Below, piece by piece: positions 9,002-18,319 of a DNA stretch of 64,000 nt (its first letter is position 1; each line of letters opens with the position of its first letter). Under the pieces are notes generated by a model. It was not told where the DNA came from and searched no databases. It was given only the letters and a program-made list of their open reading frames with translations. Position numbers and translations under genes: made by a program. This DNA comes from Vibrio navarrensis (GTDB lineage: Bacteria > Pseudomonadota > Gammaproteobacteria > Enterobacterales > Vibrionaceae). Location: NCBI RefSeq assembly GCF_000764325.1, contig NZ_JMCG01000002.1:62001-126000 (forward strand), in the 5' to 3' direction.

Positions 9002-9030
9002 ATGAATTCAATATAACAACGTCAGCGCCA

Positions 9031-9059
9031 ACAGCCCGCCACCAAGCGGGCTGTTTTTT
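9031..9059 (+). terminator. Rho-independent terminator of purC
   Basis: 9-bp stem ACAGCCCGC/GCGGGCTGT (9031-9039, 9046-9054) and TTTTT tail. Confidence 0.93.
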
Positions 9060-9097
9060 ATCCCATTGCTGCATTTAAAGCGGTTAACTGCAGGGTT

Positions 9098-9487
9098 CTA
9101 GCTAAAATCTTTGAGATGAATGGTAAAAACATCCTGCTCGTAGCAGTTAATCACACTGTCACTACGGCTTTGAATAAAATCGATTTGTTTAGACTCCAAT
9201 GCATAAGGCATCACCACGGTAAGCTCATCAATACCTTCCAGTTTCGCGAGGCGAAGTAGAGTCACCAGATTGGATTCATCGCTACGACGAGAAGACATCG
9301 CTTTTAGTGCCGCATCCCAAAGACGATCTTCTGGCTTGGCGAGTTCAGCAATGCTATCTTTCCACACCGTACTAAACACTGGCGCAAAGGTGGTCATCGC
9401 TTCTAAGAATGTCCATTTTTTGTTGCAAGAAGCCCCGAGAAAACTGGTGTAATCAAACTCAACATGCGTTTTTTCATTCTTTTCCAT
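9098..9487 (-). CDS. Hypothetical protein, 129 residues
   Basis: I do not recognise the family. The protein starts MEKNEKTHVEFDYTSFLG after a GGGGGACAAA ribosome site. No signal peptide or membrane segment is visible. It appears soluble and mixed alpha/beta, acidic, with two cysteines. It stands alone: purC converges on its 3' side, and a 320-bp noncoding stretch with an 8-bp tandem repeat lies upstream. Codon use looks like the neighbours. Confidence 0.7.
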   Translation of the reverse strand: MEKNEKTHVEFDYTSFLGASCNKKWTFLEAMTTFAPVFSTVWKDSIAELAKPEDRLWDAALKAMSSRRSDESNLVTLLRLAKLEGIDELTVVMPYALESKQIDFIQSRSDSVINCYEQDVFTIHLKDFS

Positions 9488-9807
9488 TTTGTCCCCCGAC
9501 AGACTGTCAATACAGCCTATCCACTATTAGACAATTACTTTGATATAGCAATAGGATATAAAACAATCGTCTTTTATGCCCTTCTTTTAAGGAAAAAGGA
9601 AATATCAAAAGCAAATTCGTAACAATAACAGCACACATTCTATAACTATGCGCATCTGATTGATTAATATTTCAAGCTAGAAACAAATTGCGAACTAGAA
9701 AACTAGAAAACTAGAAAACTAGAAAACTAGAAAACTAGAAAACTAGAAAACCGAAATGTAAGCACTCATCGTTTGAGAAAGCCAATACTATTCCTATTTA
9801 TCGGTTA
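9488..9807. other. Noncoding gap upstream of the 129-residue gene
   Basis: AT-rich, with no credible ORF. It holds the tandem repeat at 9695-9750 and, on the minus strand near 9500-9540, the presumed promoter of the 129-residue gene. No terminator for the helicase gene that ends at 9808 was seen. Confidence 0.6.
9695..9750. repeat. 8-bp tandem repeat (CTAGAAAA)x7
   Basis: Seven perfect head-to-tail copies of CTAGAAAA, with a partial copy before. A diverged CTAGAAAC lies at 9677-9684. The repeat is about 210 bp upstream of the 129-residue gene and about 60 bp beyond the helicase stop. Perfect short repeats change copy number by slippage. Confidence 0.97.
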
Positions 9808-12156
9808 CTAGCGCACATCGACTATACGGCTCGCTTTACGATACTGGATTTTCCAACCTGAAAAGCGCGGCAACTCCCAACGTTTCGGATCGTCTTTGCG
9901 ATTGCCGCCACAGTGGATCACCTGCACCAACTTACGCCCCGGGAAATATTCCACCTGCAATTGCAGATCAGATAAGGTCAACGATAATGGATACTGCTGT
10001 GTGAAATCGTCGTACTGCCAGTCTGGAATGCCCGTAAAAGGAAAGTCGGCGGCTTCAAACAGCGCCATCTCTTCTTGCGTATTCACCCCCAGTGCTTCTA
10101 ACTGCTCGGCAAACCAAACATCAAAATTGACTTCTTTACGGTGAACTGAATTATCCTCATTCAGACCTAATGCACAAAAAAGTTTCCAATGTTCAATCTC
10201 TTGGCTGCGCTGGGTGTAAAATCCGTCCAGCAGTTGACCCGACTTCACCTGCGCGACAATCGCTTGGATCGCACTTTCACCTTGCGGCTGAACGAGCTTG
10301 CTAGCGACAACCCGTCCAGCGAATATTCGCTCCATCAAAACTTTCCCTTGCTCAGTCTGTAAGCGGCTTTCAGCCTGACGCCACTCCCCCAGATCGAGCT
10401 CATCAATCAAGGTTAGCGCCACGGGCATCATTACCGAAGCGAGATTGAGCGTCTGCTTAACGCCGCGACCGGGCAAAGAGTGGCTATCCAGCACCACTGC
10501 CGCTTGCGCCTTGTCCCCAAAGCGGCTCTGTTTGCCCACCAGCATCTCCATCTGGCCGTTACCAAGCGCCTCCTGCCTTTTGGCGCGGCGAACAAACAGC
10601 AGCTCTGGGTGTAACGTGGCGATTGCTTTTGCCAGCGCTTCCCGTTGATAGCGCGACGCAACCTCCAGTTCTGGTAACTCAAACAGCGCGCGCATTTGCT
10701 CTGCCAGCCCCATCGCCTCTGTCAGAGCTTGCTCATCGATGTTGACGCCGGGATAGCGTTTGCCACGTACTAGGCCAATCAATAACGTGACATCACACAA
10801 GTTCGGTTCTACAACATCAAGCTCTTGCGCTTGTTCGCCACCAGCGAGCTGATACAAGTTAGCGGGCACCGAGAGCGCGGCGGCAAGGTCAATCATCGCC
10901 TCTTTAAGCGCTTTGCTGGGCATACGTGTAACAAGGTCGGCGTACAGTGTGTCAATTGGCAGTGGGTTGAGTATCTTGCCGTGCTCTGTCACACGCCCGA
11001 GTTGATCGATGGCTTGCATGGTACGCAGTACTTCGCTGGCCTGACCAAGCGATTTTTCCGGCAACGGGTCGAGAAACGGCAACTCAGCCAATTGATAGCC
11101 ACAACAGGCTGCAGCGAGCATCGGCTCGGTGAGCTCCTCACGTTGCAGCTCAGGCGGCGTAGCCAGTTCCATCGGCGCATGTTCGCCAAACAGTCTGACG
11201 CAGCGACCAGCCATCACTCGACCTGCGCGCCCCGCTCGCTGCGCCGCACTCGCTTTGGAAATGGTACTTAATACCAGCGCGGTTCTTCCGTTGCGTTGCA
11301 CGTTACGCCGCTCTAAACCAGAATCGATCACGCAGGTGATGTTAGGAATGGTCAGCGAGGTTTCAGCCACATTGGTGGCAAGAACCACTTTTCGCAGCGG
11401 CTGGACGGTTAATGCTCGCTGTCTTTCTTCGTCACTCACACTGGCATGCAGCGTTACCACCATGATGTCAGTGAAGGCTTTTAGCGCCTGCGCCACTTGC
11501 GCTATCTCTTTTCGCCCGGGCAAAAACACTAAAATATCTTCCCCGCCTCGCGTCAGTTCATTGCCGATGGTCTCAACCACGGAGCGTTCTAGAAATTTCT
11601 TCTGCGGCAACTGCCTGCTCTCTTGCGCCAGATGCTGCACTTCGACCGGAAAGCAGCGCCCGTGAGAGACGATGCGCTGAGCCGCAAGATAGCTGACCAA
11701 GCGGTCTCCCGCCATGGTCGCTGACGTAACGATCAAACGATGCTCGCCGCGCACTTTCAGCATCGCGGTGAGTAAGTCCATATCCCAGCGGCGTTCATGA
11801 AATTCGTCAATCAAAACAATATCAAACGATTTTAGACCGTCCTCGGCAAACCAGCGCAGCGCCACGCCCGGTGTGACAAACACAATCGGTGTATTCTTTT
11901 CAAAAACCGCTTTGAGTTTTATCGCGTAGCCGACCTGTACACCGAGCGCTGAACCCGACTGCTGCGCTAGGTATTGCGCCAATGACGTGCAGGCGATGCG
12001 GCGCGGTTCTATCACCAACACCCGGCCATGTTCTGACGCCCACAATGGCAAACGCGTTGACTTTCCTGAGCCGGTTTCTGCCTCTACCACCAAATGAGAA
12101 TGTAAAATTTTTGTTTCAAATTGTGATTTAACACTATCGATGGGCAGAGCAGTCAT
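9808..12156 (-). CDS. DEAH-box ATP-dependent helicase, HrpB-like
   Basis: A 782-residue SF2 helicase of the HrpA/HrpB group. Motifs in order: Walker A ETGSGKST (near residue 28), motif II DEFHERR, motif III SATM, motif V NVAETSLTIPNI, motif VI QRAGRAGR. The helicase-associated HA2/winged-helix region follows. The frame opens at 12213, but MTALPIDSVKSQ at 12156 begins the conserved region; no strong ribosome site distinguishes the two. The motif II sequence DEFH rather than DEAH is notable. RNA remodelling is the family role; the substrate is unknown. Confidence 0.85.
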   Translation of the reverse strand: MTALPIDSVKSQFETKILHSHLVVEAETGSGKSTRLPLWASEHGRVLVIEPRRIACTSLAQYLAQQSGSALGVQVGYAIKLKAVFEKNTPIVFVTPGVALRWFAEDGLKSFDIVLIDEFHERRWDMDLLTAMLKVRGEHRLIVTSATMAGDRLVSYLAAQRIVSHGRCFPVEVQHLAQESRQLPQKKFLERSVVETIGNELTRGGEDILVFLPGRKEIAQVAQALKAFTDIMVVTLHASVSDEERQRALTVQPLRKVVLATNVAETSLTIPNITCVIDSGLERRNVQRNGRTALVLSTISKASAAQRAGRAGRVMAGRCVRLFGEHAPMELATPPELQREELTEPMLAAACCGYQLAELPFLDPLPEKSLGQASEVLRTMQAIDQLGRVTEHGKILNPLPIDTLYADLVTRMPSKALKEAMIDLAAALSVPANLYQLAGGEQAQELDVVEPNLCDVTLLIGLVRGKRYPGVNIDEQALTEAMGLAEQMRALFELPELEVASRYQREALAKAIATLHPELLFVRRAKRQEALGNGQMEMLVGKQSRFGDKAQAAVVLDSHSLPGRGVKQTLNLASVMMPVALTLIDELDLGEWRQAESRLQTEQGKVLMERIFAGRVVASKLVQPQGESAIQAIVAQVKSGQLLDGFYTQRSQEIEHWKLFCALGLNEDNSVHRKEVNFDVWFAEQLEALGVNTQEEMALFEAADFPFTGIPDWQYDDFTQQYPLSLTLSDLQLQVEYFPGRKLVQVIHCGGNRKDDPKRWELPRFSGWKIQYRKASRIVDVR

Positions 12157-12308
12157 AACAAATTCGCCGTGTTTAATTTGGACTCGCATTATAGTCAAAC
12201 AGGCAGGTAACAACAGGCTTAACGGCTAACAATTGCGTATTCCAATTGGTATCAATTGTTTTAAAAGGCGTTTTGGCTAGCGTGTAAACAATTTTGCCAA
12301 CGAATGTT

Positions 12309-12322
12309 TTGATGTATATCAA
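12309..12322 (+). promoter_or_regulatory. FNR box upstream of malic enzyme
   Basis: TTGATGTATATCAA matches the FNR consensus TTGAT-N4-ATCAA at all ten fixed bases. Its centre is about 81 bp before the maeA start, which suits direct control by oxygen state. Confidence 0.82.
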
Positions 12323-12396
12323 GTCCTATTTACAACTAAACAGTGAAGCCGTTATCATTTTCGCCGTTTCCTCAAAACCCTACGTTAAGGCACCCA

Positions 12397-14085
12397 ATGA
12401 ATAACGATAAACGCCCACTTTACATCCCTTTCGCGGGCCCTGCGCTTCTCAGCACGCCATTACTCAACAAAGGAAGCGCATTTTCCAGTGAAGAACGCGT
12501 TTCTTTTAACCTTGAAGGTCTGCTTCCCGAAACCACAGAGACCATTCAGGAGCAAGTTGAACGTGCTTATATGCAGTACAAAGCGTTCGAAAGCGACATG
12601 GATAAGCACATCTACTTGCGTAACATTCAAGATACCAACGAAACGCTGTTCTACCGTTTGGTACAAAATCACATCACCGAAATGATGCCGATCATTTATA
12701 CGCCAACGGTTGGCGCGGCGTGTGAAAACTTCTCCAATATCTATCGCCGTGGCCGAGGGCTGTTTGTCTCTTACGCCAACCGCGATCGCATCGATGACCT
12801 GCTCAACAATGCGTCTAACCATAACGCCAAGGTGATTGTTGTTACCGACGGTGAGCGTATTCTTGGCTTGGGTGACCAAGGGATCGGCGGGATGGGCATT
12901 CCTATCGGAAAACTTTCCCTCTACACCGCCTGTGGCGGCATCAGCCCGGCTTATACACTACCTATCGTGCTTGATGTCGGTACCAATAACCCACAACGTT
13001 TGGCAGACCCAATGTACATGGGCTGGCGTCATCCACGCATTACTGGCCCAGATTACGATGCGTTTATTGATGAATTCATGCAGGCAGTACATCGCCGCTG
13101 GCCGGATGCGCTGATCCAGTTTGAAGATTTTGCGCAGAAAAACGCCATGCCGCTGCTTGAGCGTTACAAAAATCGCGTCTGCTGTTTCAACGATGACATC
13201 CAAGGAACCGCTGCCGTTACAGTCGGTTCACTACTGGCGGCGTGTAAAGCGGCAGGTAGCAAGTTGTCAGAGCAGCGTATTACTTTCTTGGGTGCTGGAT
13301 CTGCAGGCTGCGGCATTGCAGAAGCCATCATTGCGCAGATGGTATCGGAAGGCATTTCGGATGAGCAAGCGCGCTCGCAAGTATTCATGGTCGACCGTTG
13401 GGGCCTCTTGCAAGAAGGCATGCCAAATCTACTCGACTTCCAACAGCGTTTGGTGCAAAAGCACGCCGTCACTGGCGAGTGGCAATCGGAAGGAAACGGA
13501 TTCTCTCTGTTTGATGTGGTGATGAACGCCAAACCGACGGTGCTGATCGGTGTCTCTGGTGCCCCCGGTCTGTTTACCCAAGAGATCATCGAAGAGATGC
13601 ATAAGCACTGCCCGCGTCCAATTATCTTCCCGCTGTCAAACCCGACCAGCCGTGTGGAAGCAATTCCAGCTGATATTATTCGCTGGACCAAAGGTGAAGC
13701 GCTGGTGGCAACTGGCAGCCCGTTTGATCCTGTGATTCATGAAGGCAAAACCTACCCGATCGCCCAGTGCAACAACAGCTACATTTTCCCGGGTATTGGC
13801 CTTGGCGTGTTGGCGGTTAACGCGCGACGCGTCACTGACGAAATGCTGATGGAATCGAGCCGCGCGCTGGCGACCTGTTCGCCGTTGGCGATTCATGGTC
13901 GTGGCGCCCTGCTGCCACCACTGGAAGAGATCCATACGGTATCTAAACGCATCGCCTATGCGGTAGCGAAGAAAGCCATTGAACAAGGCGTCGCGTTGGA
14001 GATCGCCGACGATGCCCTGCAAGTGGCCATTGAACAGCATTTCTGGCAACCGGTCTATCGTCGTTACAAGCGTACCGCGTTCTAA
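12397..14085 (+). CDS. maeA: NAD-dependent malic enzyme (malate to pyruvate + CO2)
   Basis: A 562-residue oxidative decarboxylase linking the TCA cycle to pyruvate. Length and motifs match SfcA/Mae[70 protein letters not shown] (metal-binding acidic pair) and the Rossmann loop [26 protein letters not shown] at 12397 is the likely start, with AAGG 6 nt upstream; the frame opens at 12343. The preceding FNR box suggests control by anaerobiosis. Its own terminator follows. Confidence 0.95.
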   Translation: MNNDKRPLYIPFAGPALLSTPLLNKGSAFSSEERVSFNLEGLLPETTETIQEQVERAYMQYKAFESDMDKHIYLRNIQDTNETLFYRLVQNHITEMMPIIYTPTVGAACENFSNIYRRGRGLFVSYANRDRIDDLLNNASNHNAKVIVVTDGERILGLGDQGIGGMGIPIGKLSLYTACGGISPAYTLPIVLDVGTNNPQRLADPMYMGWRHPRITGPDYDAFIDEFMQAVHRRWPDALIQFEDFAQKNAMPLLERYKNRVCCFNDDIQGTAAVTVGSLLAACKAAGSKLSEQRITFLGAGSAGCGIAEAIIAQMVSEGISDEQARSQVFMVDRWGLLQEGMPNLLDFQQRLVQKHAVTGEWQSEGNGFSLFDVVMNAKPTVLIGVSGAPGLFTQEIIEEMHKHCPRPIIFPLSNPTSRVEAIPADIIRWTKGEALVATGSPFDPVIHEGKTYPIAQCNNSYIFPGIGLGVLAVNARRVTDEMLMESSRALATCSPLAIHGRGALLPPLEEIHTVSKRIAYAVAKKAIEQGVALEIADDALQVAIEQHFWQPVYRRYKRTAF

Positions 14086-14098
14086 GCCTCTCCCTTTC

Positions 14099-14125
14099 AG
14101 CCCTCGCATGCGAGGGCTTTTTCTT
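14099..14125 (+). terminator. Rho-independent terminator of maeA
   Basis: AGCCCTCG-CATG-CGAGGGCT hairpin (14099-14118) followed by TTTTCTTT. Confidence 0.92.
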
Positions 14126-14218
14126 TGCCAATTTGTCGATTTTTACGAGGATAGGGCTTCATTGTCGGCTTTACTTTCCGTTATGATGTGAGTTCTCAAT
14201 AACTTGGAGTGAAGAGCA

Positions 14219-14950
14219 TTGGATCATCCGCTTTGCCAAACACACGCAAAACGTCGCTGGAAAAAACTGGCGCTGCTGGTGTTTGTGTTGCTGATCCTTT
14301 TTGCCGTCGCGGTTATCGCGGTTGACCGCTGGGTCAGCTATCAAGCGAGTGAACGCATCATCACCTCTTACGACCAAGTTCAGCCATTCGATGTTGCTGT
14401 GGTGCTTGGCACCAGCAAATACATCGGCAAGACACTCAACAGCTATTACACCCACCGAATTGAAGCTGCGATTGAACTCTATCGCTTAGACAAGGTGCAG
14501 TACTTTTTGCTCAGCGGTGACAACGCCCATCGTTCCTACAACGAACCTTGGACAATGAAACGCGATCTGCTCAAAGCGGGCGTACCTGAAAGCGTCATTC
14601 ATCTCGACTATGCCGGTTTTCGCACGCTCGACTCGATTGTGCGGGCAAAAAAGATTTTTGTTTCCGAAAACTTTCTCATCATCACGCAACGCTTTCACTG
14701 TGAGCGCGCACTTCTTATCGCCAATGCATACCACATTAACGCGCAGTGCCTAGCGGTTGCTGGGCCTGACAATCCAGCGCAAACGTGGTCGGTGCGTATT
14801 CGAGAGATTTTTGCGCGCAGCAAAGCGTTGCTGGATCTTTACATTATTGATACTCAACCTCGTTTTCTTGGGCCTCAGCAGCCCATTCTGCGCGAAACAG
14901 ACAATGGAGATGCGCCCCTGTCCGACACCATCCCTGCGGCCAATGGGTAG
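14219..14950 (+). CDS. SanA/YdcF-like DUF218 inner-membrane protein
   Basis: A 243-residue protein with one N-terminal membrane helix (LALLVFVLLILFAVAVIAV) and a periplasmic DUF218 domain. Typical pieces are AVVLGTSKYI near residue 61, YFLLSGDNAHRSYNEPWTMKRDL and FRTLDSIVRAKKIF. This matches SanA (vancomycin high-temperature exclusion), which supports envelope integrity in E. coli; the biochemical activity is not settled. The start is TTG at 14219, with GGAG at 14206-14209. Confidence 0.87.
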   Translation: MDHPLCQTHAKRRWKKLALLVFVLLILFAVAVIAVDRWVSYQASERIITSYDQVQPFDVAVVLGTSKYIGKTLNSYYTHRIEAAIELYRLDKVQYFLLSGDNAHRSYNEPWTMKRDLLKAGVPESVIHLDYAGFRTLDSIVRAKKIFVSENFLIITQRFHCERALLIANAYHINAQCLAVAGPDNPAQTWSVRIREIFARSKALLDLYIIDTQPRFLGPQQPILRETDNGDAPLSDTIPAANG

Positions 14951-15073
14951 AAATCTACACCTTTTTATTCCAACACCTCACACTTTGTTGCTATTAAGTT
15001 AAAAGTCACCAACATAGATCGCACAACTCTCGTAACATCCGAGTAACACAAGTCAGATATTCGCCTCTGCAAC

Positions 15074-15119
15074 AACCGTTCTCACCATGCCCAGCATTGT
15101 GCTGGGCTCAAGAGCGGTT
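15074..15119 (+). other. Two-tier hairpin in the leader of the dicarboxylate carrier gene
   Basis: Outer arms AACCGTTCT/AGAGCGGTT (15074-15082, 15111-15119, one G-U pair) enclose a perfect inner stem GCCCAGCA/TGCTGGGC (15089-15096, 15100-15107). No T-run follows, so it is not a standard terminator. It ends 46 bp before the carrier start. Confidence 0.6.
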
Positions 15120-15165
15120 GACAAAACAACAACACGCTACAGAGGCAGAGCAAAAGGAGCACTCT

Positions 15166-16536
15166 ATGACTGCACTCGTCGTTACTCTAAGAAACTGGTT
15201 TTTTACCAGAAACAGCATGATATTCATCGCCAATATTTTGTTGTTCATCACTCTGCTGGAGACGCTACCGTTTGACCCCAAAGTGGTGATCGGTTTAAGC
15301 ATTCTCACTTTCGTCGCGGTATTGTGGCTGACTGAAGCAATCCACGTCAGTATCACCGCTTTGTTGGTGCCGCTGCTGGCGATTTTCTCCGGCATTTTCG
15401 ACACGCAAGCTGCGCTAAACAACTTTTCTAACTCGATCATTTTCTTGTTCTTAGGCGGTTTTGCTCTCGCAGCGGCACTACACAAGCAGAAACTTGACCA
15501 AACGATTGCGGATAAGGTGTTGCTGATTGCAGGCGGCAAAATGTCAACGGCGGTATTCATGCTGTTTGGTGTCAGCGCTGGTTTGTCGATGTGGATTTCG
15601 AACACCGCCACCACCGCAATGATGCTGCCTCTGGTTTTGGGCGTGATGAGCAAACTTGACCGCGAAAAAAGCCATAACACTTACCTGTTTGTGCTGCTGG
15701 GTATCGCCTACTGCGCATCAATTGGCGGGATCGCCACCATCGTCGGTAGCCCACCAAACGCCATCGCGGCAGCAGAAGTTGGCCTCGATTTCACTGGCTG
15801 GATGAAGCTCGGCATGCCGATCACCTTCTTGCTACTGCCAATCGCGCTAATCGTTCTCTACAGCATGACCAAGCCGAACCTCAAGCACTCATTTGAGCTA
15901 GACCACAAACCCGTTGAGTGGACCAATGGCAAGTTGATCACCCTAGCGATCTTCTTAGTCACGGTCACTCTGTGGATCTTCTCTAAACCGATTAACGGTA
16001 TGCTCGGTGGCTTTAAAAGCTTCGATACACTGGTTGCCATCGGCGCCATCTTAGCGCTCGGCGTTTCTCGCGCGGTTGAGTGGAAAGATATCGAAAAAAC
16101 CACCGATTGGGGCGTTCTGATCCTATTTGGCGGCGGTATCTGCTTGAGTAATGTGCTGAAAACAACTGGCACCAGCGTCTTCCTCGCTCAAGGGCTCAGT
16201 GCTTTCCTTGACCAAGCGGGCATGCTGCTGACTATCTTAGCGGTGGTGACTTTTGTGGTATTCTTAACCGAATTTGCCAGTAACACCGCCAGTGCGGCGC
16301 TGCTTGTTCCTGTGTTTGCCACCATCGCGGAAGCGCTAGGAATTTCGCCAGTGATCCTTTCCGCGTTGATTGCGATTTCAGCTTCCTGTGCATTTATGCT
16401 ACCAGTGGCGACGCCACCTAATGCGATTGTGTTTGCCACCGGGCACATCAAGCAGAGTGAAATGATGCGTATTGGTATGGTGCTCAACATCGCCTGTATT
16501 GCCGCGCTCACTCTCTTCGCCGCGATTTTTTGGTAA
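15166..16536 (+). CDS. Sodium-coupled dicarboxylate/citrate carrier (DASS/SLC13, VcINDY-like)
   Basis: A 456-residue multi-span inner-membrane protein. The sequence closely resembles what I recall of V. cholerae VcINDY from [17 protein letters not shown] onward. Both substrate/sodium SNT motifs are present ([13 protein letters not shown] and [13 protein letters not shown]), with the hairpin segments [17 protein letters not shown] and [13 protein letters not shown]. It should import succinate-type C4 dicarboxylates with Na+. AAAGGAGC precedes the ATG at 15166; the frame opens upstream at 15097. It is monocistronic. Confidence 0.93.
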   Translation: MTALVVTLRNWFFTRNSMIFIANILLFITLLETLPFDPKVVIGLSILTFVAVLWLTEAIHVSITALLVPLLAIFSGIFDTQAALNNFSNSIIFLFLGGFALAAALHKQKLDQTIADKVLLIAGGKMSTAVFMLFGVSAGLSMWISNTATTAMMLPLVLGVMSKLDREKSHNTYLFVLLGIAYCASIGGIATIVGSPPNAIAAAEVGLDFTGWMKLGMPITFLLLPIALIVLYSMTKPNLKHSFELDHKPVEWTNGKLITLAIFLVTVTLWIFSKPINGMLGGFKSFDTLVAIGAILALGVSRAVEWKDIEKTTDWGVLILFGGGICLSNVLKTTGTSVFLAQGLSAFLDQAGMLLTILAVVTFVVFLTEFASNTASAALLVPVFATIAEALGISPVILSALIAISASCAFMLPVATPPNAIVFATGHIKQSEMMRIGMVLNIACIAALTLFAAIFW

Positions 16537-16625
16537 TCGATTCCACACTGCAGAGACGCAAATCCGTCTAGGATGACGTATTTAGAGCTAGCCCTTTCCC
16601 CCGGGGCAATCTGCAGACCCTGTTA

Positions 16626-16652
16626 GGTGGCCACCAAGTGCCACCTTTTTTT
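16626..16652 (+). terminator. Rho-independent terminator of the dicarboxylate carrier gene
   Basis: GGTGGC/GCCACC stem (16626-16631, 16640-16645) followed by TTTTTTT. Confidence 0.88.
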
Positions 16653-16673
16653 AATTTATTTTCAACGCAGCAT

Positions 16674-17993
16674 TTATGCAGAGGCGGCGGTATTGCCGTA
16701 GTTCACTTCAACCCGATTACGCCCGCGGTGCTTGGCCTGATATAAAGCTTCATCCGCACGCGCCATTACCTCAGTTACCCGCTCTGCGCCCATTTCCGCC
16801 ACACCAATACTGCACGTCAGCAGTCCACCATGTAACCAAATATGCTGAGCAATGTGACGACGTAGGCGCTCCGCCTTTTCACTCGCTTGATGCAAATGGG
16901 TCCCTGGGCAAAACACGACAAACTCTTCCCCGCCCCAGCGGACTAACCGTTCATCCCCTTCAAGCAAACTGGCGACCACCATGACAAACTCACGGAGAAT
17001 GTCATCCCCCATCTGATGGCCATAGCGGTCGTTGATGTGCTTGAATTTATCGAGATCGAGATAGAGCAGCGACAAAGACTCTTGCCCCCAACGCACTTGC
17101 CGAGCGGTTTGATTGAGCCAATCACGCACCGCATGACGGTTCATCGCTCCGGTCAAAGCATCACGATGCGCCAGCTCAGCAAACTCATAGTTTTGCGCAC
17201 GTAAATCGGCGTTGAGCTTTTTCAAGTGCAATTGACGCGCGCGCACCTCACGAAAGGCTCGTTTGCTTTTATGCAGTTCATTGAGTGAAAACGCCAAGCC
17301 GAGCAACACCCAAGAAAAAAGCAACGTGGTAAGCAGTGTCTCTTTAGCAAGATAAGCGCCTTCAAATTCGATGCTTTCGACTTGCAGATGGTGATTGCCC
17401 AAAGGTGCCCCCGAGCCCGTCGCTAAGTCGATGCGTACAATGTTGCTGAACTCTGGCCCCGACTCGGCAATCGGAATTTTGTTGTCGGACAGCCACCAGC
17501 TCATCACTTGCAAGTTAGCCAGAGGAATTTCAATCGTCTGGGCGCCTTGCGCGACGCTAAACTCCACTCCGTTGTATTTATAGCTGTACTCTTTTTCTGC
17601 TACCGAATAACTCGGATTGAAGTTGCGCAAATAAAAACGCAGTCGAGGCTCGCTACTCTCAGGTGCTTCATAGCGAAGGCGCAGTCTGACTGTATGATAG
17701 TTGGAAAGATCAAGACCCTGCGTTTTTGTCACCGTATCGGTGTGAATGGAAATACCACAGTAAGGCCACAGGTAGTTTTCCAGTTTGAGTTGACATTGCA
17801 GATCGAGGGCTTGGTTTTGGGTGTGCATTTCCGACTGACTGACTCCCCCATCGAGGCGATCATCATTGGAATAAAAAGCGAATTGTTCTGGCGTGACGAG
17901 TAACACGCGTGTATCGCCTAGCGCCCGATAGAGCAAAAACAGCGCGATGGTACAGATTGCCAAAGCGAATACCAGTTTAGGGATCGATTTCAT
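16674..17993 (-). CDS. Membrane-anchored diguanylate cyclase (GGDEF)
   Basis: About 439 residues. An N-terminal helix (LVFALAICTIALFLLYRAL) and a second near residue 225 (TLLTTLLFSWVLLGLAFSL) bracket a periplasmic sensor of about 190 residues. A short coiled coil leads to a GGDEF domain with DALTGAMNRHAV, LYLDLDKFKHIND and the active-site loop RWGGEEFVVF. The region where RxxD would sit (EGDERLVRWGGEEF) lacks the Arg, so product inhibition at the I-site is probably lost. GGAGAG before the ATGATG pair fixes the start at 17993 or 17996. It should make c-di-GMP in response to an unknown periplasmic cue. Confidence 0.9.
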   Translation of the reverse strand: MKSIPKLVFALAICTIALFLLYRALGDTRVLLVTPEQFAFYSNDDRLDGGVSQSEMHTQNQALDLQCQLKLENYLWPYCGISIHTDTVTKTQGLDLSNYHTVRLRLRYEAPESSEPRLRFYLRNFNPSYSVAEKEYSYKYNGVEFSVAQGAQTIEIPLANLQVMSWWLSDNKIPIAESGPEFSNIVRIDLATGSGAPLGNHHLQVESIEFEGAYLAKETLLTTLLFSWVLLGLAFSLNELHKSKRAFREVRARQLHLKKLNADLRAQNYEFAELAHRDALTGAMNRHAVRDWLNQTARQVRWGQESLSLLYLDLDKFKHINDRYGHQMGDDILREFVMVVASLLEGDERLVRWGGEEFVVFCPGTHLHQASEKAERLRRHIAQHIWLHGGLLTCSIGVAEMGAERVTEVMARADEALYQAKHRGRNRVEVNYGNTAASA

Positions 17994-18319
17994 CATTGCT
18001 CTCCACACAGTCCCAGACAAAAGTGCTGGAACAACAGAAGTTTTAAATGCAAACCTTTTTTTAGGTTTTTATTGTTATTCTTAATTTCGTTACATCTTAT
18101 CTCAATCGCTAATGTGATATTAGTTCAGAAATGGCCAAGTCTGCATAAAAGCGCACAATTGCGACATAGTTCACGTCGCAAAATAAGCATGCAATCACAT
18201 AGCACACCAGTGGGCTCCCACTTACCTATCGGTCAAAGACAAGGCGTTTGCAAACCGAATACGGCAAAAGCTGCCCACAGCCGCTATCAGCCCTGATATA
18301 CTGCGAAAAAAGCAAAACA
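17994..18319. promoter_or_regulatory. Divergent promoter region between GGDEF and DUF2797 genes
   Basis: About 325 bp with no credible gene. An extended -10 (TGATATACT, 18294-18302) lies just upstream of the DUF2797 ATG. No clear regulator site was recognised. Confidence 0.5.

Noticed and set aside
9695-9750. Tandem repeat as a CRISPR array
   Set aside because: Units are 8 bp with no spacers.
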